A stretch of DNA of 64,000 nucleotides from Hormiphora californensis (lineage: Eukaryota; Ctenophora; Tentaculata; Cydippida; Pleurobrachiidae). Within the stretch, counting starts at the first letter, position 1. Every line of letters starts with the position of its first letter. The stretch spans positions 1,670,335 to 1,734,334 of the forward strand of contig CM035350.1 of assembly GCA_020137815.1 (NCBI GenBank), given 5' to 3'. A program made the position numbers and the translations under genes. Of the stretch, positions 10,801 to 23,400 are shown one piece after another. The notes under the pieces are model-generated. The model searched no databases. It worked only from the letters and a program-made list of their open reading frames with translations, and was not told the origin of the DNA.

Positions 10801-13800
10801 GGAGATCTAGAGATTGGGAGCAAACATGAGTATAATCACTCTAAGGTGGTGTCTAAGGTTGTCACTCACCATCCATCCATTATCTCCCCTAGTATCTAAA
10901 AGAGAACGATAGCGTGGTACTAAGAGAGCTGATGACCAACTTCCCTGCCCCTGAGGAGGAATCCCGGATATTTACTGCCGTTATTGATACCCTTCACTCC
11001 CTTGATACCAGCACCCTCGAGAATAAAGAGGATTTCAAACCCCTCCGGGTGGACTGGCAGCGTCTCCAAGCGTACACAAGTGTCAACCAGAGCCAGCTGC
11101 AGCTGCGGAACTACGACAGAATGGCATATGCAATGAATGTTGTGGAATTCCACACTAGGGTTGTGGATGATATGGATGGGCTGTTCAAGGAGGTCACTGG
11201 ACTCAGCAACTTCTGTTTCTACCAGAAATTCATACAGGAAGCTTTCCAGGTATGAACATTGTGTGTGTATTGTTCTCTGGTATTTGCAGTAAATTCTCTC
11301 TGAGAGAAGGGTGTGAGTAGAATTGTCTGAGAATGAGTGTGCTACATTTGGTGTTATGTTCAGAGACCTGTGAGCGCGCGCGGTGAAAACTCTGCAGAGA
11401 TATTGGCGCTACACAACAGTACATCCATTCTCCTTCCCAATTAAAATTAACTATGTTGATTTAATTGACTTTGATTCAGAGTCCCCATTAAATTGATAGT
11501 CCCATTAAATTGACAGTCCCCATTAAATTGATAGTACATGATAACAAGTATCTGAATTTAACCAGCCCACAAATTAAAAACGGTGTGTTAACCACCTCTC
11601 TTTGCAGGAGTGTCTCCATGATGTAGAGAGTGCCCCGTACAGCATTGTATTTGCCTCTGTGTGTGCCCACTTCATTGACACCTGTAACGACTACTGCCCA
11701 GAAGAGCACTGCTTCATAGGGAAGAAGAGTATTGATCTGGCAAACCACTTCTTGGAGCAGACTGCAAAGGAAGCGCTGGTGAGTGGGGGATCCAATTTGG
11801 ATAATGAGAGTTGGGAGCAGTCGTGTCTAGACGTTAACCACCACCCGCAATCTCGATAATTGGAAGGGGTGATCGAAATCACAGGTTGTGTGTCTAATTT
11901 TGGTACTCTATGGGTTTGTTTAACAAAATGATAATATTGTACCCCACTTGTTAATGCAGTTCCGCAGACCTAAAGTCATCATTAGAATAGAAATACTATA
12001 GCGGTATGCTGGATTTATGAGAATTAAAGAGAAACAACGATTTTGCAGTACTAATATTCAATTAAGAACAGGAGCTTTCGACTGATCTATGTCAGACGTC
12101 TTCAGCTATGGATTTATGAGTACTGGGAAATTATACTGGGCCCAATACTGAGAAATACACATAAACCTCTTAACCTGAAATACAATAGATTTAAAAAATT
12201 AAAACGTTAAAACCAGTCTCGTCAACGGGTGGCTAGCCGCTGGATTTAGCAGTCTCGTCGCATAAAATAACTATCGAGGGAAGATTATATAGATAGTTTT
12301 AATTTTAACATTGTTGCTCAATGCTATCAGTTGGCTTTGAGCAAATCGCACAGTAACCAATAGAATTTAAGATGGTCAGACTGAGATTGACGTGGTGAGT
12401 GCAGTGGGAGCTCTTATGAAAATAGTTTCAAGTTAGTAGTATAGGGCAAAGTAATAGTAACACACCCTCCCCTCCTGTTAGAAATTTCTGGATCTTTACT
12501 GTCGTGATAGAATGGATCAACACGATCGGACTCACCCCTCGTACGGTGCCCGACTGATGGCCGAGGCAAGGAACAATAAGGAACGGGAGGCAAAGAAAGA
12601 ACGGCCAGCTCCACCCCTGCCATTTCCTGGAGACGAGAGCAAGAAAACTAGATTAGAGGACAAGACCCCGATGGAAAAGAATTTCTCAATGATGGTGGCT
12701 CACATGCACTCTCTGAATACACTGTCCTCGTTGGTGGTGTGGCAGCATACCTTCGCACCTCGGGAGTATATTATCCACCATCTAGATGATCTGTTCTCCC
12801 GACAAGTCTCCCAGGTGAGGAGAGTGGGTTCATGTATACCACTATTATAGTGCTTTTATCACTGAAATGAAATATCACCACATGTGAACGTTATTTATAA
12901 AACACACATAAGGTGTGATATAGCCCGTGAGACTGAGGTCTAAAATGCATTAGGCATTTGAAATGGTGTTCATCAAATAAATACTTAGAGTTGTCCCACC
13001 CTCTCGGATTGCCACGCCCTTTTCTTATGAAATCTAGTTCATACATTTGACATTTTTACAATACCAAAATCTGGGACTCGCCCATAACAACACCCTACTT
13101 TTTACATCAACCCCATTGGGCAACCAACCCCCCTAATAAATTGTTTGTCATGGTTTACTGACACAAACTAATATTATAGAAGATATTTGTGGACGCTACA
13201 ACTATCAGGCTGCCCAGTCAGATGCTGCACTACCTCACAGGCCTGATGGATATCTTCAGACAACTGGAGTCCTACGTTACCTTGGATACATCTCGAATAT
13301 TTAATGTTACACTCCTTCAACACACCCAGGTATTGAGGAGCTGATAATGATGTGATACTGATTAGTGATACTGTATAGTATCTTACTTTGTATAGGGAGG
13401 GGTGAGATAGCAGGCTACTAAAGTTAACATTTGCAAAGACTATTAATTGATGGTGCCAACACAGTAACTAAACATATCTTTCAGCCGGAAGAGAATACCC
13501 CAGGACAAACATTTGCCACCCGGTATACGGAGTGGTATCTGGACTCTCTGGAGCAGAACCTGAGAAATGGGGAGATTTGTTATGCACCCATCAGGAAGGC
13601 CTTCATTAGGAAGCATCAGATGGCTCCCAATTTCAATGCTGAGCTCTATACCAACATTGGGGAATTACAGGTAATAACATGGGCTGTTATCGAGATTGTA
13701 CTGTCATTACTTGGTATTGAAATTACCCATACAGTATATTAGGGGTGACTTCCAATGTCATTACATCATTAGATTCGATAGTTGTCATTTGTGATAAATT

Positions 13801-14922
13801 CTTGAAATAAGACTGCTAAACCGTATCTTGTTATCAATCGAAGAAATAAATTTAAATTTGAAGAGTGCCAGTCATTAATCATTTGTGACAAATTCTTGCC
13901 CTAAGATCGCTAAACCGTTTTAAAAATATAAATTTAAAGAGTAGTTGATGGTAGCTAAGCAATTCATTTTCAGGCGCTCACTAAGCTGCTCGGTCCCTAT
14001 GGTATCAAGTACCTGGGAGATAAGCTAATGGAGAGGTGCGAGAAATCGATACACAAGATGCTGTCAATAGTAAAAGATAACAAGGAGATTCTCATCCAGT
14101 TAAATGCCTGTACAATCGATGGATTCCCCACTACCATGGTTAGTTTGTATACTCCCTCGGCCCAGACCCAGAAGTACAGTCAGTAGTAAATTCAGTCTAG
14201 TCAGTGACTGATGGTGGGGGCACTGTTATACTCTGCAGTACCCTGTTAGTTTGTATGCCCCTGTCCCAGTAGGATAGTGGCCCAGCATAGTAGTCACTGT
14301 TGTACCCGGATATACTACCACGCCCGGTGTTCACCCCCATGTTCACCCTGCAGCTGATGAAGCAGTTGAAACACCACGAGGACTTTATCGGGGAGTGTAC
14401 CGTAGTTGGGGCTTTGTTCACCTTCAGAAAGATGACTCTTGCTGCCCTGAAATCAGTTGTTGGCTCTCGTGCACCCTTCTTACAGGTTCGCCCAACACTG
14501 TGAAACCCGGCAATGTGACGTGAAATTAATACTTCTTTTTTTTCTTCGTCGAGGCTGTCCCAGCCCCGTGAGTGGCTGGAATTATGGGATGTAGCACACT
14601 ACACAGGGGGCTACGTACCCAACCTGCTACCAGTCATTACCAAAGGGCTGTTGAAATACTTTCTATTAAGTATACCCCACCCAAGTAGCTAGTAGCCATG
14701 CCTCGGTATGATATATCCAATGGTTATTAACCATCCACATCTCTTTCTTCAGAAGTGTATCCAAGATTTCTATAAGAATGCTCCGGTAGAGTGTGATCGA
14801 ACCATTATTGATGAGATGGCCATTGCAGCAGGCATAGAGACCGGTGTTGATGCTGCACTCTGTTCTGCGATACAGGTAACGCGCTATGGAGAGCTACTTG
14901 CCTTCACCCCTCTCTCTCTCTC

Positions 14923-14998
<76 letters not shown>

Positions 14999-17900
14999 AC
15001 CCACAACTATTTCACCCACAACTCTTTGTTTCTACTCTGATTGCTGCTGTCTCACCTCTGCGTCCCATGTGGATTGTAACGTTCCTGATCTACCTCGCCG
15101 GCTTGCCCCTGAATCTCATATCCCTGGTGTACTTTACAACTCACCGGAGGTCCGGACTTGGAAACACCCTGTTCATCCTTCTAACAGCCATGGACTTGAC
15201 GGTGTGTGTATCGGGTGGGGCCCTCCTAATAGTGGAGGGGTTTTCGGAGGCACAACAAATGGGAACACCCGCCCAAGAGTTCCTTACCTTCCTTCAGCAC
15301 TTCTCAGTCGAGCTCACAACTGTCACTACGGCTCTTCTCTCCATTGCCCGGACAATATCCCTGTGTTTCCCTTTCTTGGAGATACAGACTAGGGTAGGTT
15401 TGGGCGTGCTCCTTGCCTTTGCGGGGTACCTGCTAACCCGAGAGGGTATCTACCTGGCAGTATCCTGGTTTTGGTGGGATTATCTGGGGATGGTGGACAC
15501 CGTGTACTCCTACCTACAACTCTCCTGTCTAGCCTGTGTTGTCCTCACAGTCCTCGTATCCAATGGGTTGGCTCTGGGAATCCTGGCAAAGAAATGTCTC
15601 AACCCAGAGACTAGTACTAAGAAGAGAGCCAACTAAGGATAATGATGAAGGGAGGCATTGTAGAAAAGTCTACATCCCCGGCCTCTCAAAACGTGTTATT
15701 GGTAAACAAAGCAGATGGCGGCCAGAGGTTCTGTATCGACTTCCGAAGATTGAACCAGATTACTAATCTTTCACACGGCTAATTGACGGGATTGGATTAC
15801 TTCCCTACAGCGAAAGACTGAGAATTCTTCAACTCACCACACTACTTGAGCGTCGCATGAGAGGTGATCTCATTGAGACGTTCAAGATAACATCTGGCAA
15901 AGTGGACTACGGAAAAGATCTATTCAGAGTTCACGCAGTGGTACAAAGATTCTGAAGGACGGTCGTGGGATGGAGTTCTATCCAATGAGTAGCAAACTAC
16001 TGGAATAAGATTCCAGCTAATGTGAAGGAGCAGCAGTGTGGATGCTTTCAATCACGCCTGGAGCAGTACAAGGCTAGTACAATTGCGAGTGGAGCACCGT
16101 CTCTGGGGCATTTCTGGGAGCTGAGCGAAATCCTGATTGCAAAAACTATAACAATTGTAATCATGATTCGTATGCTGAGTACATGTCTGCTAATCCGTCG
16201 CTAGCTAAATTAAAGGGAATTAGCACCAACATGTTTTAGAGACCGACTGTTTTAATGGTCAATGTATGTGCCTGATTGCACATTTCAATGTATATTTTTA
16301 ATTACTATTGTGGGAAATGGAAGTGAGTTTAGACGTAATTTGCGTAGAGTGAATTTCGAGTTGGCCGTGTGGCCAAAATCTTTATTATTATTATTATTAT
16401 TATAAGGTAGATCCCTATCCTCTTCCGTCACTGACGGAAATATTGAGAGCAACCAGCGGATGCAAGGTCTTCACCCAATTGGACCTGGCCAGTGGCTACT
16501 GGACAGTAGGAATTCGGCCGGAGGATAGGTGGAAGACAGCATTTTCGATCCCGGGTCTTGGGAAGTACCAGTTTACCAGAATGCCTTTTGGGCTAGTGAA
16601 TGCCCAGGCAACACTACAGCGAGTGGTGGATGAAATCGCGTGTGAGGTGAGAGCAGTGGTTGAATCTTGGGGGGTGCAAGAAATATGGGCGGTAGAAACA
16701 TTTGTCGATAACTTTTTGATCGCTTCTCAGGGAACGGAATTGCACCAACGCATACTAACGGAGATATTGAAGCAGCTGGATGACGCTAACATGTCGTTGA
16801 GGAGGGATAAATGCATCTTCAATGCCCCGGAAATGTGCTTCTTAGGGTACGTAGTTAACGGGGATCAGGTCAAAGCTAGCCCAGAAAATATTGACAAAAT
16901 TCTGAAGGCTATTACTCCCTCTAATAAAAAAGCGGTACAACAGTTCCTAGGGCTGGTTAATTTTAACCGCCGGTTCTTTGACAAATACACGAACCTAATG
17001 CAGCCTCTTTACAACGCAGTTAACACGGTCCCTTTCAGATGGGGAGAGGATCAGGAAAAAGCTTGGAAGGAGGTTAAAGTGAGGATGGCAGAAGATCCTC
17101 AACTCTGTCTTCCCCGAGACGATCAAAGGTTCAAAATGGATACGGATGCTTCGGATGGGGCGGTTGGGGCAGTGCTTTATCAGGATATTGAGGGGGAAAG
17201 GAGGGTCATCAGTTACTTCTCTAAAAGCCTCAGTAAGCAGCAGAGAAACTGGTCAGTAACGGATAAAGAACTGTTCGCGATATTAGAAGCAGTGAGACAC
17301 TTCCCATATGAGGCGGCGAAAGGGATAACAATATATACCGACCATCAGCCCCTAATTGCCTTGCAAAATAGCAGGACGGTCAAAGGAAAGGTAGCAAGGT
17401 GGTTGCTGGAGATCCAATCAGGGGCAGATTACACACTGGAGTACAAGAAGGGAGAGTTGAATGAAGCGGCGGATTGTCTCAGTAGGTTAGAGGTGAACCT
17501 AATGGACCTGGGGGACTGGGAGGAGTTACAAAATCAGGATGAGGAATTGAGAAGGGCCCGGGAAAGTGTGAATGAGGAGGCCAAAGTGGTTTCGGGGCAT
17601 CTCAAAGGGTACAGAGTGAGGTTGGTAAATAACGTGTTGATGAGAGGATCACGGCCAGTAATACCCAAACATCTGCAGCAAAAGATAATCATCGATTTCC
17701 ACGGACCAGACCATGCGGGAGTAGATGCAACTGTAGAGAGGTTAAGAGCCAGGGTGTGGTTCAAAGGAATGCACAGAAGGGTAGGAGAAATTGTACTGGA
17801 ATGCCAAGTGTGTAAAGGGTATAAAGGAGGGGCTCCTAATTCAGCCAGGGCAGCCACCCTAATGGGGGTAAAACCAGGGGAACGGGTGAGCCTGGACTTT

Positions 17901-20432
17901 GCAGACATGGCTCCAGGAGCAGGGGGTAGGTGTAATCTGTTGGTGATCACGGACACGGCATGCGGATACATCCTACCCATTCCCACAACTAGGAAAACAG
18001 CCCAGGCGGTCATTGCGGGAGTGAGCAAATGGTTCGGGATATTTGGGCTTCCGAAGGAGATTCTGGCGGACCAGGGGCAGGGTTTTGAGGCGGAGGAGTT
18101 CCAGAGATTTCTCAAAGAGAAAGGGGTGGAAAAGAAGCGGAGTTCACCTTATCATCCCCAAGGTAATGGTAGAGCGGAGAAATCAGTGGATATCATCAAA
18201 GCCAAGATTCGTTGTGTGCTAGGTGAAAAAAATCTGCCAGTGGAGAAATGGGTATCGGTGGTGGATGAGGCAATGTTGGGGGCAAACACCTCTAAAAATA
18301 GAGTGACGGGAATGTCTCCGTTCCAAGGTATGATGGGAAGGAGGGGACACATGACAGAAGATAATATATGGGGAACCAACCCGGAGGAAACGGGAGGTGC
18401 TGAGGTGGCTGAACAGAACATCTTGGTCTCTAGGGAAGAGCATGTGCAAGAACAACTACAGAAAGAGGGAGAAAACCAAATCCCTACTTTTTTACCTGGG
18501 CAAGAGGTGCTTCTGAAGAAGGAAGAAGGGAAGTTCAGAAAGCTCAAGGCCAAATTCATGAAAGGATACACGGTGGTCCGGAAAGTGGGTCCAGTTAACT
18601 GGGTGATAAGGAACAGTGCAGGAAGAGAAAAGGTCTATCATTACTCGAAGTTACGGCAGGCGGGCACCAGATGGATCAGATCGGACCCAATGATGGAGAT
18701 GGTGCCGGTGGTGGTACAACCGGAGGAAGAGGGCCCTCGCTATCCTAAGCGAGAGAGAAAGGGGGTGGAGAGGCTGAACTATGAACAATTAGGCGAGCCA
18801 CAGGGACTAGCAAAAACCTAAAAAGGGAGTAATGAAGTAGAGTAATGTTCGGCACAGGGGTGCGCGCGCCTGTGTGCGCGCGCTATAAGACTATGAGCGA
18901 GTGTGGGGTCAGAGAGTGAACTTGATCGTGGGATCATTTGTTTTATTTGTTTTATTTGTATATTTGTGTTTTTGTGTTTTCGTGTGTTTTACAATATATA
19001 TTTATTAACCGTGTGAATTCCCCTTTTTAGAAAGTTTTAATTCCCGGAACAAAAACAGTTGTCGTCATCTTCGTCTGGTGGTGATTCAACCGGAAGGGAA
19101 CCTATTACTTTATTGTGGAAAGGGGATTGGAAGTTGTATGAGTACTGGCTCGTGCTGTCCAGTTCCAACCTGATCGGTGTACCACTAGAGAAAAACAAAA
19201 AATACTAGGATCAATGGAAATGAATGTAAAAGCAATACAGCAAACCTTACACGTAGCGCTAAATTATCAATTTCAAAACTTGAAGAAAAATGAATCGTCC
19301 AATATGAGCCCCCACAATAAACACTCGCCCTTTAGAGAAGTACCAAGTTTAAGAACACAACAAGTCTATACAGTCTGGGTACCCGTTGGACGCACTGCTA
19401 CCCGTACTACAGCTACACGACAAAACCCCGTACAGATAACAGTCCACACCTGCACCCTCACTCAACCACCGGGCCATATCCTTCTTCCGAAACAGATATA
19501 TTACAGGATTTATAGTTGAGTTTAAGGGTACTGCCAGGCAGAATGACATTCCTACGAGGAGGTCGTTGGGTTCCCTTCCTGTCACAGACACACCCAGACT
19601 CGCTAGTAGAGGTATGTTGACACACACAAACACACTGGACAATAGACTGTTTACGGTGGCCCTCTTGTTGACATAATGTGTATCTCNNNNNNNNNNNNNN
19701 NNNNNNNNNNNNNNNNNNNNNNNNNNNNNNNNNNNNNNNNNNNNNNNNNNNNNNNNNNNNNNNNNNNNNNNNNNNNNNNNNNNNNNGGGGGATGTACGTG
19801 GTTGGTGGCTTTGTTCACCTTCATAAAGATTGCCTCTTGCTGCCCTGAAAGCTGTGGGGGGCGAGCGGGCAAAAGCGTAACAGGGCAGCAGCCCAACACG
19901 TGGAAACCCAGCAATGTGACGTGACATTACTACTTTCTTTTTTTCTTAGCAAGGCGGTACAGCCCCCCGGAAGGGCTGGGGGAGTAAAGGATGAACAGGG
20001 CGACGGGCCCAACATGCGGAGATATTCGAGGGCTGTTTCACTACTTTTACTTTTGATATACCCCACCCCATTCGCTGTAGCCATGCTCGGTATGATATAC
20101 CATTAACCAATGGTGATGAGAACAGGGGTTAAACGGGGAGAGAAGGGTGAAAAGGAAAACAAACCAACCGTTTCCGGTGGTTAAAGTGTACTGTGGCATT
20201 TTAGACCACTGCCAAACATAGTAATGATAAAGTAAAAATAAAATCCGCCGGCATGGGGATGGGAAAAAAGGAAACACTTGCGAGGCACACACAAAGGGTG
20301 GAACTACAAACAGTACAAACTGAGTGAACGTGCTAACTCTTCCTTTCTCTCTCTCGGCTCTCTCTCGCTCGCTCGCGCTCATCTCGCTCAGGTCTCAGAG
20401 AGAGAGAGAGAGATAGAGAGAGACGAGAGAGA

Positions 20433-20471
<39 letters not shown>

Positions 20472-23400
20472 AGAGCGATGCGACTCTCGCTCTCTCTTCT
20501 TCTCCTCTCTCTACGCTGCTAGCGAGAGAGAGGGAGAGAGCGAGCGGAGAGATCTCTCATCTCTCTCTCTCCTCTCTCTCTCTCTCTTCTTCTCTCGCGC
20601 GCGAGAGAGAGAAAGTCTCTCTCCTCTCTCTCTCTCTTCTTCGAGAGATCTTTTTCGTGGACGCTCAACTATCTGCTTCTAAGAGACCTTCCTCCTTGCA
20701 GGTGTATGCTGCTCTCTCTCTCCTCTCTCTCCCCTGCTCCTTTTTTTTTTTTTTTATCGTTATTGTTTCATTATTTTAACTGCTTCTCTCCCTCTCTTCA
20801 CCCCGCCTCTCTCCTTCCTATTTCCCTGCTGCTTGAACGCAGCTGCAGGACGCTTCATTGGTGTGGTGACAATCGACTTTACTATCCCTTTACCTCTCTT
20901 TTCCTATTTAAGAAATATAAAGGGTTAGGGCGTGTACACTGTGCAGTATGACCCTACTGCAAAGTCTAAACCCTCTCTCTGTCCAATTTCTCCTCTCTCA
21001 GTCATTCTTCCGCCTAAACTAAATCTTCATCTCTACCAATCTCTCTTCTCATCTCTCCAAGCACATCTCATAACGTGGGTCGAGATCCGTCGTGCAATGT
21101 GAGCAAGCTGGGTTCGTCCATACAGTCTGCAATCTCCTACGCTTCTTAGTCTGATATCTATGCGACGAGCTCACTGACGTGACATTGCTTGCGGGAGAAA
21201 GAAGAGGAGGCTCTCTTCACTCAATTGTTTCCAAAATCATCTAATAAATTAGATGACTAGCTTTTACATGCTCTGATTACACACAATAAGGGTAGAGGCT
21301 GTGAAAGGGGAGAAGAGCAGGAGAGGAAAAAAGGAAAACAGAGCTCGCAGGCTCGCTCGTAGTTACACTTAGCGTGCCTCGCAGCTCGTCAGGCTAATTA
21401 AAAGGATCTACCTCGACCTGTTCGGGTCCTTCCTCGGTTCATTATTGTGGTATGGAGCCGCGGGAAGAGGCCTAGGGGGGCAAATAAAAAAGTAATAGAC
21501 CATGTTTAACCCGTCATCTATCATATTTAACCATTCTCCTCCCTCTTCATAAGTGAAATTCCTATTTCTATAAGAATTGCTCTCGGTAGAGGTTATCGTA
21601 CGATTATTTATGAGATGGAAATTGAAAGAAGGCAGAGAAAAGGGGGGGAGCTGCACTCTGTTCTGCACTATCAGGTACGGCTGTGGGAGAGCTACTGTTC
21701 CTTCAATCCCCCACCCTCTCTCCGCTTCTCTCGCACGCATAGGAGCGAAGATGATATCTCTTCGCCCTACGCTATCTCTCTCTCTCTCGCTCGTCTCTCT
21801 CTTTCTCTCTTTCTCTTCTTTCTCTCCTCTCTCTCTCTCGCCTATCTCTCTCTTCCTCGTCTCTCTTCTCTCTCTCCATGCACATCTCTCTCTTCTCTCT
21901 GCTCACTCGTCGGATCGTCGTTTTTCGTCTTGGACTTCTCTTACACTCTCTCAATTACTCAAACAATTCTTGACCTGTCTTAATCTCAGCCTCTGTCTGC
22001 ACAGTCTCTGAAGGGAAACTCTCTTCCGTGCTATTCTCGATCGACCATCGTCACGGGCCTTACCGGTGGCGTGCAGCTCTAGATTCTTCTAGCTAAATCT
22101 GTGGTTCCCTGGGCCCCCGGGGGCACACAGGCTCCTCCCCTAGTTCGCGGCGGACAGCTCTTTCTTCACCCACCACATTTCACCCACAACTCTTTGTTTC
22201 TACCTGATTGCTGCTGTCTCACCGATAGGCGAAAAGGGGGAGGGAAAGGGGAAGGACTCGAAATCGCCGGCCTGCCCTGATCTCCTATCCCTGTGTACTT
22301 TACAACTCACCGGAGGTCCGGACTTGGAAACACCCTGTTCATCCTTCTAACAGCCATGGACTTGACGGTGTGTGTATCGGGTGGGGCCCTGCTCATAGTG
22401 GAGGGGTTCTCGGAGGCGCAACAAATGGGAACACCCGCCCAAGAGTTCCTTACCTTCCTTCAGCACTTCTCAGTCGAGCTCACAACTGTCACTACGGCTC
22501 TTCTCTCCATTGCCCGGACAATATCCCTGTGTTTCCCTTTCTTGGAGATACAGACTAGGGTAGGTTTGGGAGTGCTCCTCGCCTTTGCAGGGTACCTGCT
22601 AACCCGAGAGGGTATCTACCTGGCGGTGTCCTGGTTTTGGTGGGAACATCTGGGGATGTTAGACACCGTGTACTCCTACCTACAACTCTCCTGTCTCACC
22701 TGTGTTGTCCTCACAGTCCTCGTATCCAATGGGTTGGCTCTGGGTATCCTAGCTAGGAAGTGTCTCAACCCCGAGACTAGTACTAGAGATACACATTATG
22801 TCAACAAGAGAGCCACCGTAACAGTCCTCCTGTTGTCCAGTGTGTTTTGTGTGTTCAACATACCTCTACTAGCGAGTCTGGGTGTGTCTGTGACTGGAAG
22901 GGAACCCAACGACCTCCTCGTGGGAATGTCATTCTGTCTGGCAGTACCCTTAAACTCAACTATAAATCCTGTAATATATCTGTTTCGGAAAAAGGATATG
23001 GCCCGGTGGTTGATTGAAGGTGTCAGGTGTGGACTGTTATCTGTAGCGGGGTTTTGTCGTGTAGCTGTAGTACGGGTAGCAGTGCGTCCAACGGGTACCC
23101 AGACTGTATAGACTTGTTGTGTTCTTAAACTTGGTACTTCTCTAAAGGGCAAGTGTTTATTGTTTAGTGGGGGCTCATATTGGACGATTCATTTTTCTAC
23201 AAGTTTTGAAATTGATAATTTAGCGCTTATACGTGTAAGGTTTGCTGTATTGCTTTTACGTTTCCATTGATCCTAGTATTTTTATTGTTTTTGTCTAGTG
23301 GTACACCGATCAGGTTGGAACTTGACATTGGGTCTGACAGCACGAGTCAGTACTCATACAACTTCCAATCCCCTCCCCCCTCCCCCTTTCCACAACTATG

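Noticed and set aside
17534-18571. Minus-strand frames opposite the Ty3/gypsy pol
   Set aside because: They are antisense shadows of the plus-strand pol, which has clear RT, RNase H and integrase motifs.
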